From NCBI GenBank assembly GCA_001263235.1, contig LGRD01000002.1, forward strand, positions 434,001 to 498,000: 64,000 nt of DNA, read 5' to 3'. A program made the translations under genes and the position numbers. This stretch comes from Methylibium sp. NZG (GTDB taxonomy: Bacteria; Pseudomonadota; Gammaproteobacteria; Burkholderiales; Burkholderiaceae_C). The notes under the pieces were generated by a model, which saw only the letters and a list, made by a program, of their open reading frames with translations, ran no database searches and was not told the origin of the DNA. Positions 1-8,128 of this stretch are shown here, piece after piece (within the stretch, counting starts at the first letter, position 1; every line of letters starts with the position of its first letter).

Positions 1-864
1 ACGGTCGCTGTCCGCTCGGTGGGCGATGTCCGCATCGAACGCATGGGCAACCAGCGCTGGCTCAGTACACCACTCACACCCGAGCAGTTGTGGCCGCTGT
101 TGCAGGCTTTCTGGAAAGAAAACGGCTTCACCCTCAGCGTCGACCAGGCCGCCTCGGGCGTGATGGAAACCGACTGGGCCGAGAACCGCGCCAAGCTGCC
201 GAACGACTTCATCCGCAGCACCATCGGCCGCGTGTTCGACAGCCTCTACTCGACCGGCGAGCGCGACCGCTTTCGCACCCGCGTGGAGCGCAGCGCGACG
301 GGCACGGAGGTCTACATCAGCCACCGCGGGATGATCGAGGTCTACCGTGGCCAGACGAAGGACATGACCGGCTGGGAAGCGCGCCCGACCGACCTGCAAC
401 TCGAAGCCGAGTTCCTGTCCCGCCTGCTGCAAAAGCTCGGTGTCAAGCAAGAGCAGGCCAAAGCCGCCGTGGCCGACCCGACCGCCCCGCCCGCCCGCGC
501 CCGCGTGCTGCAAGGCCAGCCGCAAGCGGCGCTGCAAATCGACGACAACTTCGAGCGCGCATGGCGGCGCGTCGGCCTGGCGCTGGACCGCAGCGGCTTC
601 ACCGTCGAAGACCGCGACCGCGGCCAGGGCGTGTACTTCGTGCGCTACGTCGACCCGGCGATGGCGGGCCGCGAAGCGCCGGGCTTCTTTGCCAAGCTGT
701 TCAGCGGCGACACGAGCGAGTTCACGGGCCCGGAGCGCTACCGCGTCGCCGTCAAGGGCGAAGGCGAGAACAGCACGGTCTCTGTGCTCAACGCACAAGG
801 CGCGCCCGAGGCCGGCGCAGCCGGCCAGCGCATCGTGGCGCTGCTGGTCGAAGAGCTGAAGTGA
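1..864 (+). CDS. bamC: Outer membrane assembly lipoprotein BamC, 3' part
   Basis: The frame is open from base 1, so the start codon and the lipoprotein signal lie outside the window; about 287 residues are visible. BamC is the NlpB/DapX lipoprotein of the BAM complex that inserts beta-barrel proteins into the outer membrane. The visible part shows two similar halves (about residues 15-135 and 170-285), fitting the paired helix-grip domains of the family, joined by an Ala/Pro-rich linker. A plus-strand hydrolase gene follows. In relatives dapA usually precedes bamC; that would lie left of base 1. The assignment rests on family resemblance and gene order. Confidence 0.85.
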   Translation, partial: TVAVRSVGDVRIERMGNQRWLSTPLTPEQLWPLLQAFWKENGFTLSVDQAASGVMETDWAENRAKLPNDFIRSTIGRVFDSLYSTGERDRFRTRVERSATGTEVYISHRGMIEVYRGQTKDMTGWEARPTDLQLEAEFLSRLLQKLGVKQEQAKAAVADPTAPPARARVLQGQPQAALQIDDNFERAWRRVGLALDRSGFTVEDRDRGQGVYFVRYVDPAMAGREAPGFFAKLFSGDTSEFTGPERYRVAVKGEGENSTVSVLNAQGAPEAGAAGQRIVALLVEELK

Positions 865-878
865 GTCGCTGACCGCGA

Positions 879-911
879 GCCTGCTGCCCCGACCCACTGA
901 GCGCAGCAGGC
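879..911. other. Hairpin between bamC and the metallo-hydrolase gene
   Basis: A perfect 8-bp inverted repeat, GCCTGCTG at 879-886 and CAGCAGGC at 904-911, with a 17-base loop. No T-run follows, so it is not a typical intrinsic terminator. It could stabilise the bamC 3' end or reduce read-through into the next gene, whose GTG start is 10 bases downstream. Confidence 0.4.
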
Positions 912-921
912 GACCACTCCG

Positions 922-1701
922 GTGCGTTTTTGCAGCCTGGGCAGCGGCAGTGGCGGCAACGCGCTGGTGGTCGAAGCCCGCGGCGCCGCTGGAACCCACC
1001 GAGTACTGATCGACTGCGGCTTCTCGCAGCGGGAGTTGGAGTTGCGGCTGGCTCGGGCAGGGCTGCAAACGGCCGACCTCGATGCGATCTTCGTCACGCA
1101 TGAACACGGCGATCACATCGGCTGCGCCGTGAGCTTGGCGCGCCGCCATGGCCTGCCGCTTTGGATGAGCCGCGGCACCTGGCGCGCCATCGGCGAACCC
1201 GATCTGCAAGGCCTGCTTCACTTTGCGCGCGATGGCCAGCGCATCACGATCGGTGCGCTCGAGTTGTTGCCCTACACCGTTCCGCACGACGCGCAGGAGC
1301 CGCTGCAGCTGCGCTGTTCCGCCTCGGCGCTGCACCTGGGCGTGTTGACCGACGTGGGTTGCAGCACGCCCCATCTCATCGCGCACTTGAAGGGCTGCGA
1401 CGCGCTGGTGCTCGAGTGCAACCACGACCGCGGGCTGCTGGCGGCATCGAGCTATCCGGCGTCGCTGAAAGCGCGCATCGGCGGGCGCTTCGGTCACCTG
1501 GCCAACGACGTTGCGGCGCAGATTCTGGACGCATGCACGCATGCGGGGCTGCGCCACCTCGTGGCCGCCCACCTGAGCCTGCAGAACAACCGGCCCGACC
1601 TCGTGCGCAAAGCGCTGGCGCCGGCGTGGGGTCGCGATCAAGATGCGATCGTCGTGGCCGGCCCCGAAGCCGGCTCCGGCTGGATCGACTTGCAGCGCTG
1701 A
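922..1701 (+). CDS. MBL-fold metallo-hydrolase (YycJ/WalJ-like)
   Basis: A 259-residue metallo-beta-lactamase-fold enzyme. The metal-binding signature HEHGDH is at residues 60-65 (H60, H62, D64, H65), and the N-terminus SLGSGSGGNALVVE is typical of the YycJ-like subgroup of small hydrolases. The start is GTG at 922. Upstream in-frame codons belong to the bamC trailer. It lies 57 bp after bamC in the same direction and is probably co-transcribed, as in other Burkholderiales. Substrate is unknown; relatives have been proposed to be nucleases. A bidirectional terminator follows at 1742. Confidence 0.85.
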   Translation: MRFCSLGSGSGGNALVVEARGAAGTHRVLIDCGFSQRELELRLARAGLQTADLDAIFVTHEHGDHIGCAVSLARRHGLPLWMSRGTWRAIGEPDLQGLLHFARDGQRITIGALELLPYTVPHDAQEPLQLRCSASALHLGVLTDVGCSTPHLIAHLKGCDALVLECNHDRGLLAASSYPASLKARIGGRFGHLANDVAAQILDACTHAGLRHLVAAHLSLQNNRPDLVRKALAPAWGRDQDAIVVAGPEAGSGWIDLQR

Positions 1702-1741
1702 GCCGTCGATCTGCCAATTCGCCGTCTACGAGCCAGAATGC

Positions 1742-1770
1742 AAAAAAGCCGCCTCGCGGCGGCTCTTGTT
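1742..1770. terminator. Bidirectional intrinsic terminator
   Basis: Stem AGCCGCC (1747-1753) and GGCGGCT (1758-1764) with loop TCGC. An A6 run on the left gives TTTTTT after the stem on the minus strand, and TCTTGTT follows on the plus strand. It sits between two convergent genes and can end both transcripts, more strongly the minus-strand one. Confidence 0.8.
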
Positions 1771-1839
1771 GCATCGACCTCGGTGCAGGGCGTGTGGCCG
1801 AACGGCTCACGCCGTTGGGCCACCGCCTCACGCGAGGAC

Positions 1840-2211
1840 TTACGGCTTCTTCACGGCTTCGGCAGCCTTGGCAGCAGCGTCCTTGGCAGCGTCGGCGGCC
1901 TTGCCGGCGGCGTCCTTGGCAGCGTCAGCGGCCTTGCCAGCGGCGTCCTTGGCAGCGTCGGCCACAGCGCCACCCGCAGCGGCGGCAGAAGCGGCAGCAG
2001 CACCCACGGCAGCCGAGGCGGCGGTGCCGGCGGCGGTCACCGCAGCGCCTGCAGCCGAGGCAGCGTTCGTGACGGCAGCCGCGACGGGCGCAGCGGCCGG
2101 TGCGGGTGCAGCGGCAGGTGCCGGCATGGCGGCCTCAGGAGCCTTCTTTTCACCGCAGGCAGTCAGGGCCACAGCAACCATCAGCGAGCCGAACAGGACG
2201 GACGTTTTCAT
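1840..2211 (-). CDS. Alanine-repeat lipoprotein, unknown function
   Basis: 123 residues. The start is ATG at 2211; the TTG four codons upstream is less likely. A short hydrophobic signal (residues 3-18) ends in the lipobox LTAC, so the mature protein should be lipidated on its cysteine. After a Pro/Ala linker the chain is almost pure Ala/Lys/Asp with 11-residue repeats of the type AADAAKDAAGK, predicted to form a long amphipathic helix resembling Lpp or LEA-type proteins. Low complexity makes homology-based naming unsafe. A structural role in the envelope is an inference only. Monocistronic, with terminators on both sides. Confidence 0.75.
   Translation of the reverse strand: MKTSVLFGSLMVAVALTACGEKKAPEAAMPAPAAAPAPAAAPVAAAVTNAASAAGAAVTAAGTAASAAVGAAAASAAAAGGAVADAAKDAAGKAADAAKDAAGKAADAAKDAAAKAAEAVKKP
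1877..1964. repeat. 33-bp tandem repeat inside the lipoprotein gene
   Basis: Units begin with GCGTCCTTGGCAGCGTC at 1877, 1910 and 1943, exactly 33 bp apart; the third is partial. The period is 11 codons, so copy-number change keeps the reading frame. Confidence 0.8.
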
Positions 2212-2296
2212 ATTTATCCTCAAACTAAGAGTCGAACAAAAGGTGACCAGTCGTGAGGCAGGTTCGACGTTGAAGCGAGGCCCGCACTCAAAGACA

Positions 2297-2319
2297 AGAA
2301 AGCCCGAACGGCTCTTTTG
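2297..2319. terminator. Weak bidirectional terminator-like hairpin
   Basis: AGCC (2301-2304) and GGCT (2310-2313) around a five-base loop, with CTTTT on the plus side and TTCTT on the minus side. It lies downstream of the minus-strand roxA/hypothetical pair and is probably where that transcript ends. The stem is only 4 bp. Confidence 0.4.
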
Positions 2320-2355
2320 CCTAGCCTCACAGTATAGCTCGGCTAGGGGGTATCC

Positions 2356-2850
2356 CTAGAGGCCGAGACTTGTCACCGGGAACGCTTCTTCAGAGCGTTG
2401 TAAAACTGCATCAATCAGCTCTCGCGCCTGGATCGCGTCGGCCGCAGCGCGCGAGGCGCTGCCGCGAAAGCGCACGGGGTCCACGAGCCGCACCGCCACG
2501 AGGCCCGGGGCCAGCAGCATCGTCGGCATCTTGCCGGCCTCGAGTTCGGCGTTGGCGCGGCACTCAACGATGTGCGACCAAGTCCTGCGCCACGCCACCC
2601 ACCTTGCGTGCCGCCGTGGAAATTCGTCGAAGTGCCGCGCCACCACGGTCAGCTTTCGGTACGCCTTGGCCCACGCGGTGAGGTGCTCAATCACGCCCGG
2701 TTCGCTCAGCGGCCAGTCGGCATAGTCGAGGTCGCACAGCAGGACTTCGCGGCAGCCTTGTGCGGCGGCATCGGCGAAGGCGGCGCGCAGGCCGTTGTGG
2801 AACTCGCTGCGTGACGTGATCAGCGTGTGCAGTGGCTCGGGTGTCGTCAT
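2356..2850 (-). CDS. Conserved hypothetical protein
   Basis: 164 residues from ATG 2850. Codons further upstream run into the end of roxA and are not used. No signal peptide or membrane segment is visible. The sequence is Arg/Ala/His-rich with EVLLCDLDYADWPL near residue 40 and a segment containing RRTWSHIVECRA. I recognise no catalytic motif. It starts 22 bp after the roxA stop, so it is probably co-transcribed with roxA. No function can be assigned. Confidence 0.65.
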   Translation of the reverse strand: MTTPEPLHTLITSRSEFHNGLRAAFADAAAQGCREVLLCDLDYADWPLSEPGVIEHLTAWAKAYRKLTVVARHFDEFPRRHARWVAWRRTWSHIVECRANAELEAGKMPTMLLAPGLVAVRLVDPVRFRGSASRAAADAIQARELIDAVLQRSEEAFPVTSLGL

Positions 2851-2872
2851 CGCCAGGCTCCCTTCATTGCAG

Positions 2873-4006
2873 TCAACGGTCGGCGTGCAGCCAGCCGACC
2901 CGCGCCCATTGATTGAGCAGCGCCCATGCCTGGGCACTCAGTGCGGCCGCGTTCGACGCGCTGAGCGAACGCGCGTCGGCCAAGCGCCGCATCAGCGTCG
3001 CGTCGCGGCCCGCGGCGACGAACGACTCGCCGTTGATGAAGACGTGCCAGCGGTCATACATCATGCGGGTGCGGCGGTCCAGCACCACGCCCACATGATG
3101 CCGCAAGGCGCTGCCGGCATCGAACCAGACGTCGGCCTTCAGGTCGGTCAGCACCTCGCCCAGCGCGCAGGCCGTGGCGCGCGGCTCGCCGACCAGGCGC
3201 GCCAGCGCGTCTGCAGTGAACTCGCGCAGCGCGTCGGGGATCTGCGCCGGCGTGGCCGTCGCCGTTTGCTGCGGATCACGGTACAGCGTGTCTGCCGCCG
3301 GCATCTCGGCCGCGTCGAGCATGCGCTGCAGCACCTCGCTGCCGAAGCGCGCACGCTCCGGCGCGCGAAAGCCGATCGAGCAGGTCATGCACTCGCCGTC
3401 GGCCACGCCGTCGTGGGCCCAGCGCGGTGGCAGGTAGAGCATGTCGCCGGCCTCCAGCAGCCACTCTTGCTCGGCCCGGAAGTTGGCGAGGATCTTCAGC
3501 GGCACGCCCGGCTGCAGTTCAGGGTCTTTCAGCCGACCGATGCGCCAACGGCGCCGGCCGTGCACCTGCAGCAGGAACACGTCGTACGAATCGAAGTGCG
3601 GGCCGACGCCACCGCCGTGGCTGGCGTAAGACAGCATCAGGTCATCCAGCCGCGCATCCGGCACGAAACGAAAGCGAGCGAGCAACTCGTGCGCGGCCTG
3701 AACGTGCAGATCAAGCCCCTGCACGAGCAGGGTCCAGCCCGGCCGCTTCGGGCTCGGCAGCGAACGCGGGCCGAACGGCCCGTGGCGCAGCCGCCATGGC
3801 CTCAGCTCATTGCCTTCGTCATGCACGACCAGCCGCGACTCCACGTCGTCGCGCTCCGCCAATGCGAACAGCGCTGCGCGCGACACCGGTGGCGCAACAC
3901 CCGGGATCGCCTGCCGAATCAGCAGCGGCTTCTTCTGCCAATGGCGCTGCATGAAGGCCTGCGCCGACAGGCCGCCCAGCAGGGCTTGTTCGGTCGTGAT
4001 CTGCAT
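2873..4006 (-). CDS. roxA: JmjC/cupin ribosomal oxygenase (RoxA/YcfD-like)
   Basis: 377 residues from ATG 4006 (MQITTEQ). The open frame continues upstream but is antisense to the FKBP gene, so this start is preferred. It belongs to the cupin-4/JmjC family; E. coli YcfD hydroxylates an arginine of ribosomal protein L16 using Fe(II), 2-oxoglutarate and O2. The iron ligands are visible as H137-x-D139 (GPHFDSYDVF) and H198 (WAHDGV). A C-terminal winged-helix region follows the catalytic domain. Divergent from the FKBP gene with 33 bp between the starts. L16 as substrate is inferred from the family. Confidence 0.85.
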   Translation of the reverse strand: MQITTEQALLGGLSAQAFMQRHWQKKPLLIRQAIPGVAPPVSRAALFALAERDDVESRLVVHDEGNELRPWRLRHGPFGPRSLPSPKRPGWTLLVQGLDLHVQAAHELLARFRFVPDARLDDLMLSYASHGGGVGPHFDSYDVFLLQVHGRRRWRIGRLKDPELQPGVPLKILANFRAEQEWLLEAGDMLYLPPRWAHDGVADGECMTCSIGFRAPERARFGSEVLQRMLDAAEMPAADTLYRDPQQTATATPAQIPDALREFTADALARLVGEPRATACALGEVLTDLKADVWFDAGSALRHHVGVVLDRRTRMMYDRWHVFINGESFVAAGRDATLMRRLADARSLSASNAAALSAQAWALLNQWARVGWLHADR

Positions 4007-4039
4007 GGGCGGGATTGTGGCCTGTGCGATCATTTGACG

Positions 4040-4561
4040 ATGAACATCTCTGCACCCTGCGTCGTCAGCCTCGTCTGGCAATTGCACGACGCCCAAGGCA
4101 CGCTGATCGACGAATTGAAAGAGCCGGTCGAGTTCTTCTTCGGCGGCGACGACCTGCTCGCCAAGGTCGAAGAAACGCTCACCGACCAGGCCGCTGGCTT
4201 CACGGCCGAGCTTCATCTGGAGCCCGAACATGCGTTCGGCGACTACGACCCGGCGCTGGTGTTCTTCGAAGAGCGTTCGCTGTTGCCCGAACCGGTCGAG
4301 GCCGGCATGCAGATCGACGGCGTGCCCCCCGGCGCCACCACGCAAGGCATGCCGGCCGACGCGGTCTACACCATCACCGAGGTGTACCCCACCCACATCG
4401 TGCTCGACGGCAACCACCCGCTCGCCGGCCTGGCGCTGCGTTTGAACATGACGGTGAAGGACGTGCGGAACGCGACCGACGACGAGATCGACGCCCGCAG
4501 CGTCGGCGAGCCGGTGTTCACGGTGATGAACACCGCGCCCTCGGGCACGCACCTGCACTGA
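4040..4561 (+). CDS. FKBP-type peptidyl-prolyl isomerase (SlyD/FkpB-like)
   Basis: 173 residues from ATG 4040. A short FKBP domain split by an IF-type chaperone insertion, as in SlyD/FkpB: strand VSLVWQLHDAQGTLID, the FFGGDDLLAKVEETL loop, then EHAFGDYDPALVFFE. The His/Cys metal-binding tail of E. coli SlyD is missing; only a final HLH remains. The protein catalyses prolyl cis-trans isomerisation and assists folding in the cytoplasm. Divergent from roxA, with both promoters in a 33-bp gap or inside the opposing gene. Confidence 0.85.
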   Translation: MNISAPCVVSLVWQLHDAQGTLIDELKEPVEFFFGGDDLLAKVEETLTDQAAGFTAELHLEPEHAFGDYDPALVFFEERSLLPEPVEAGMQIDGVPPGATTQGMPADAVYTITEVYPTHIVLDGNHPLAGLALRLNMTVKDVRNATDDEIDARSVGEPVFTVMNTAPSGTHLH

Positions 4562-4575
4562 ACGTCCGCGCTTCT

Positions 4576-4624
4576 CCGTTCGGGCTGAGCCTGTCGAAGC
4601 CCTTCGACAAGCTCAGGGGAACGG
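4576..4624. repeat. Palindromic intergenic repeat
   Basis: A near-perfect 49-bp palindrome: outer arms CCGTTCGGG and GGGGAACGG, inner arms CTGAGCCTGTCGAAG and CTTCGACAAGCTCAG. It lies between the convergent FKBP gene and dut. A related arrangement of the same half-units is at 17781-17846. The TCGA-rich core with GAGC arms resembles REP-like elements widely scattered in Burkholderiales. Confidence 0.8.
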
Positions 4625-4646
4625 TGAGTTCCGAGTGCCGAGGCGT

Positions 4647-5096
4647 TCAGGCCTTGCCGGTCGAGCCGAATCCCCCAGCCCCGCGCGCCGTCGCCTCGAA
4701 TTCGTCGACGCGCCGGAACATGGCCTGCACCACCGGCACGATCACCATCTGCGCGATGCGCTCCATCGGCTGCACGGTGAAGCTGGCGTGGCCGCGGTTC
4801 CAGCAACTCACCATCAGCGGGCCCTGGTAGTCGGAGTCGATCAGGCCGACCAGGTTGCCCAGCACGATGCCGTTCTTGTGCCCCAGGCCCGAACGCGGCA
4901 GCAGCATCGCGGCCAGGCCGGGGTCGGCGATGTGGATCGAGAGCCCCGTCGGGATGAGCTGCGTTTGGCCCGGCTCCAACACCAGCGGTGCGTCGAGGCA
5001 GGCGCGCAGATCCAGCCCGGCGCTGCCGGGCGTGGCGTACGCGGGCAGGTGCTCAGCCATGCGTGGGTCGAGTATTTTGAGGTCGATGGTGTGCAT
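4647..5096 (-). CDS. dut: dUTP diphosphatase
   Basis: 149 residues with all five trimeric dUTPase motifs: AGLDLRA (26-32), PRSG (67-70), [11 protein letters not shown] (84-94), ERIAQMVI (112-119) and the C-terminal [10 protein letters not shown] (138-147). It hydrolyses dUTP to dUMP and pyrophosphate, keeping uracil out of DNA and feeding thymidylate synthesis. It follows coaBC by 76 bp in the same direction, the usual bacterial coaBC-dut pairing. Confidence 0.97.
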   Translation of the reverse strand: MHTIDLKILDPRMAEHLPAYATPGSAGLDLRACLDAPLVLEPGQTQLIPTGLSIHIADPGLAAMLLPRSGLGHKNGIVLGNLVGLIDSDYQGPLMVSCWNRGHASFTVQPMERIAQMVIVPVVQAMFRRVDEFEATARGAGGFGSTGKA

Positions 5097-5172
5097 GGCG
5101 GCGCGGGGGTGGAAGAGCGGGCGAAGTGCAGTCGAATTGCGGTCGGAGTGCCGTCGCGGCGGTCGGTGGAGC

Positions 5173-6396
5173 TCAGGCGGTGTTTGCCGCCAACCGGCGC
5201 GCGATCTCGGCCACCAGATGGCGCGCCAGGCTCAGCTTGTCGGCGCGCGGCAGCTCGGTGTGGCCTTGCGCATCGACCAGCGTCAGCGCGTTGTCGTCGG
5301 CACCGAACGTGGCCGGGCCGATGTTGCCCACCACCAGCGGCACGTTCTTGCGCTGCAGCTTTTCGCGCGCATGCTTCAGCAGGTCCTGGCTTTCGGCGGC
5401 AAAGCCGACGCAGTACGGCCGGTCGGGCAAGGCGGCCACCGAAGCGAGGATGTCCGGGTTTTCGGTCATCTGAAAACTCGGCACCGATTTATCGGCGTTC
5501 TTCTTGATCTTGTGCGTGGCCGGCGCGGCAGGCCGCCAGTCGGCCACCGCGGCGGTGGCGATGAACACATCGTGCCGGGGTGCTGCCGGCAGCACCGCGT
5601 CGAACATCTGCTGCGCGCTGCGCACGTCGATGCGGCGCACGCCGCGCGGCGTGTCCAGCGCCACCGGGCCGGCCACCAGCGTGACCTGCGCACCGGCCTC
5701 GGCCGCGGCGCGCGCGATCGCAAAGCCCATCTTGCCGCTGGACAGGTTGGTGATGCCGCGCACCGGGTCGATCGCCTCGTAAGTCGGCCCGGCGGTGATC
5801 AGCACCGTCTTGCCAAGCAGCGACTTGGGTTGGAAGAAGCTCACCACCTCGGCAAGAAGGTCCAGCGCCTCCAGCATGCGCCCGTCGCCGGTCTCGCCGC
5901 AGGCCTGGTCGCCGTTGTCGGGGCCGAGGATCACCGTGCCGTCGGCACGCAACTGCGCCGCGTTGCGCTGCGTGGCGGGGTGCGCCCACATTTCGCGGTT
6001 CATCGCCGGGGCGATGAGCAGCGGGCAGGTGTGCACCGGCCGCGCCAGGCACAGCAGGCTCAGCAGGTCGTCGGCCTGGCCGTGCGCCAGCTTGGCCATC
6101 AGATCGGCACTGGCAGGCGCGATCAACACCGCGTCGGCCTCGCGCGTGAGGTTGATGTGCGCCATGTTGTTGGGCTCGCGCGCGTCCCACTGGCTGGTGT
6201 AGACGGGGCGACCGCTCAGCGCCTGCATCGTCACCGCGGTGATGAACTGCTCTGCCGCAGCGGTCATCACCACCTGCACGGTGGCGCCCGCCTTGGTCAA
6301 CACACGCAGCAGCTCGGCCGATTTGAAGCAGGCCACGCCGCCGGACAAGCCGAGAACGATGTGCAGTCCCGCCAGCCCCCCGTCCGATGTGTACAT
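5173..6396 (-). CDS. coaBC: Bifunctional phosphopantothenoylcysteine decarboxylase/synthetase
   Basis: 407 residues. The N-terminal flavin-dependent decarboxylase (CoaC) half shows [14 protein letters not shown] and APAMNREMW, and the active-site loop [10 protein letters not shown]. The C-terminal synthetase (CoaB) half starts near [22 protein letters not shown]. Together they make 4'-phosphopantetheine from 4'-phosphopantothenate, cysteine and CTP for coenzyme A. The only reasonable start is ATG 6396, which lies inside a dispersed intergenic repeat (6375-6453), so the first seven residues (MYTSDGG) are repeat-derived. lepB is 71 bp upstream and dut downstream. Confidence 0.95.
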   Translation of the reverse strand: MYTSDGGLAGLHIVLGLSGGVACFKSAELLRVLTKAGATVQVVMTAAAEQFITAVTMQALSGRPVYTSQWDAREPNNMAHINLTREADAVLIAPASADLMAKLAHGQADDLLSLLCLARPVHTCPLLIAPAMNREMWAHPATQRNAAQLRADGTVILGPDNGDQACGETGDGRMLEALDLLAEVVSFFQPKSLLGKTVLITAGPTYEAIDPVRGITNLSSGKMGFAIARAAAEAGAQVTLVAGPVALDTPRGVRRIDVRSAQQMFDAVLPAAPRHDVFIATAAVADWRPAAPATHKIKKNADKSVPSFQMTENPDILASVAALPDRPYCVGFAAESQDLLKHAREKLQRKNVPLVVGNIGPATFGADDNALTLVDAQGHTELPRADKLSLARHLVAEIARRLAANTA

Positions 6397-6453
6397 CGGC
6401 CGACCCCCCGAGGGGGTGCGGGCCGGCTTGGGAGCGGCCCGGCGCGCGGCCCG
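6375..6453. repeat. Dispersed repeat, copy A, covering the coaBC start
   Basis: About 79 bp whose reverse complement closely matches 46765-46842 between nuoB and nuoA. Shared blocks include TCGGCCG, CCCCCGAGGGG, GGGCC-GCTTGGG and GCGGCCCGGCGC, with one indel and scattered substitutions. The coaBC ATG and a G-rich stretch that could act as its Shine-Dalgarno are part of the repeat. Confidence 0.75.
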
Positions 6454-6467
6454 CCTGCGCTCGTCGC

Positions 6468-7268
6468 TCACAGCGCAGTCCACGACCGCGACAGGTCGTG
6501 CAGGTTGAACAGCACCCGCACCGCCTTGCCGTACACCTGCTCGTGCGGCAGGAAGCCCCAGGTGCGCGAATCGGTCGAGTTGTCGCGGTTGTCGCCCAGC
6601 ATCAGGTAGTGGCCGGGCGGCACGCGGCACGTCCAGGCACCGGCGCGCTGCGCAACGCACGCGGCGCCCAGCCCGTCCACCGGAAGCCGGCCTTGCAAAA
6701 ACGGATTGACCTTGACGTTGCGGCTGTGCCCGGCCGTCGTCTCGCGCAGCGTCCAGTGGCCGAGGTCTTCGGGCGGCACGCCGCTGCCGCTGCCGTCGCC
6801 GAGCATCTGCACGTCGATCGTTGCGCCATTGACGCTGACCGCGCCGTCTTGAAAGCGCACCTCATCGCCCGGCATGCCGACCAGCCGCTTCACGTAGAAC
6901 TGCGACACGTCGAGCGGAAAGCGAAACACCACCACGTCGCCGCGCTGCGGCCGGCCGAACTCGATCGCAGTGTTGGTAAAGGGCAGCCGCGGGCCGTAGG
7001 CCAGGTGGTTGACGAGCAAGTAGTCGCCCACGCGCAGCGTCGGCTCCATCGAACCCGACGGCACCTTCGGCCAGTCGGCCACCGCCACGCGGCAGGTGAA
7101 CATCAGCGCGACGACGACAAAGAAGTCGGCGCCGAAGCTGACCCACAACGGCTTCGCGGCAGGAGCCCCGCCCGCCCGACGCAGCTTCAGCTTCCAGCCG
7201 ACCCACAACGCGCCCGTTAGCACGGTGGCGAGGAACAGGATCTCGTTGATGGAAAAGCCGATCTGCAT
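6468..7268 (-). CDS. lepB: Signal peptidase I (S26A)
   Basis: 266 residues from ATG 7268. Two N-terminal membrane segments (about residues 8-26 and 44-62) anchor a periplasmic serine/lysine protease that removes signal peptides. Motifs: PSGSMEPTL with nucleophile S73, YVKRLVGMPGDEV with general base K127, and GDNRDNSTDSR near the C-terminus. It is shorter than the lepB of the usual lepA-lepB-rnc cluster and is not in that context. Here it sits between phnE (35 bp) and coaBC (71 bp), so a second, accessory signal peptidase is possible. The housekeeping copy would be outside the window. Confidence 0.93.
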   Translation of the reverse strand: MQIGFSINEILFLATVLTGALWVGWKLKLRRAGGAPAAKPLWVSFGADFFVVVALMFTCRVAVADWPKVPSGSMEPTLRVGDYLLVNHLAYGPRLPFTNTAIEFGRPQRGDVVVFRFPLDVSQFYVKRLVGMPGDEVRFQDGAVSVNGATIDVQMLGDGSGSGVPPEDLGHWTLRETTAGHSRNVKVNPFLQGRLPVDGLGAACVAQRAGAWTCRVPPGHYLMLGDNRDNSTDSRTWGFLPHEQVYGKAVRVLFNLHDLSRSWTAL

Positions 7269-7303
7269 GGCGCCCTTGCAAAAAATCGAGGCTGAATTGT
7301 GCG

Positions 7304-8128
7304 CTATCGGTCCAGCCAACGGCGCGCCAGAAAGCTCGCAGCATCGACCAGCGCCACCAGCAGGACCATGCCCAGCAGCACGGTGAACGTTTCGCGCATC
7401 TGGAACAGGCCGAGGTGGTAGCTGAGCATCTGCCCGAGCCCACCGGCGCCGACGACGCCCAGCACCGCGGCGGCGCGGATGTTGTTCTCCCAGCGGTACA
7501 GCGTGAAGCTGATGACCTGCGGCCAGATTTGCGGCAACGTCGCATACAGAAACACACGCAACTCACCGATGCCGCGCACACGCAGCGCAGACGCCGGCCC
7601 TGGCGGCGCGTTCTCGATGCTCTCGGCAAACAGCCGCCCCAGCACACCCGCCGTGTGAAGCGCCAGCGCCAGCGTGCCCGGGAACGGCCCGAGCCCTGCG
7701 CTGATGAGCAGAAGCGACGCCCACACCAGCTCCGGCACGCTGCGCAGCGCGTTCAGCACCAGGCGGGCCAGCGGCTTGGTACGCGCCGGGTCGTCGGCAT
7801 GCACCTTGGCCGCGGGCAGCGCCAGCGCCAAGCCCAGCACTGCCGCCAGCAAGGTGCCCAACGCCGACATCGCCAGCGTCTCGACCAGCGCCGTGCCGGT
7901 CTTGGCAAGAAAGGCCGGCGACGTCTCGGGCGGGAAGAAGCCCGCCAGAAACGTGCCCATCTTTCTCAATGCATCGGGCGCCAGGAACTCGCCCCACTTC
8001 AAGTCGAGCGACCAGAAGCTGGCCACCACCAGCACACCGACCGCGGCCATGAACCAGCAGCCTTTGCAACGCGCACGCGCAAGCGCCTTCTGGCCCCAGT
8101 CCGTGTTGGCATTCAAGTCGGCCTTCAT
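7304..8128 (-). CDS. phnE: Phosphonate ABC transporter permease PhnE (second copy)
   Basis: 274 residues from ATG 8128, overlapping the upstream phnE by 4 bp (ATGA). About six membrane helices. The permease signature region reads VRGIGELRVFLYATLPQIWPQVISFTLYRWENNIRAAAVLGVVGAGGLGQ, shown here only to mark the EAA-like loop that contacts the ATPase. Together with the upstream paralogue it would form a heterodimeric channel, as in other phnDCEE operons. Confidence 0.9.
   Translation of the reverse strand: MKADLNANTDWGQKALARARCKGCWFMAAVGVLVVASFWSLDLKWGEFLAPDALRKMGTFLAGFFPPETSPAFLAKTGTALVETLAMSALGTLLAAVLGLALALPAAKVHADDPARTKPLARLVLNALRSVPELVWASLLLISAGLGPFPGTLALALHTAGVLGRLFAESIENAPPGPASALRVRGIGELRVFLYATLPQIWPQVISFTLYRWENNIRAAAVLGVVGAGGLGQMLSYHLGLFQMRETFTVLLGMVLLVALVDAASFLARRWLDR

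Noticed and set aside
4007-4558. N-terminal extension of roxA through the FKBP gene
   Set aside because: The conserved RoxA start is at 4006 and the upstream part is exactly antisense to the FKBP coding sequence.
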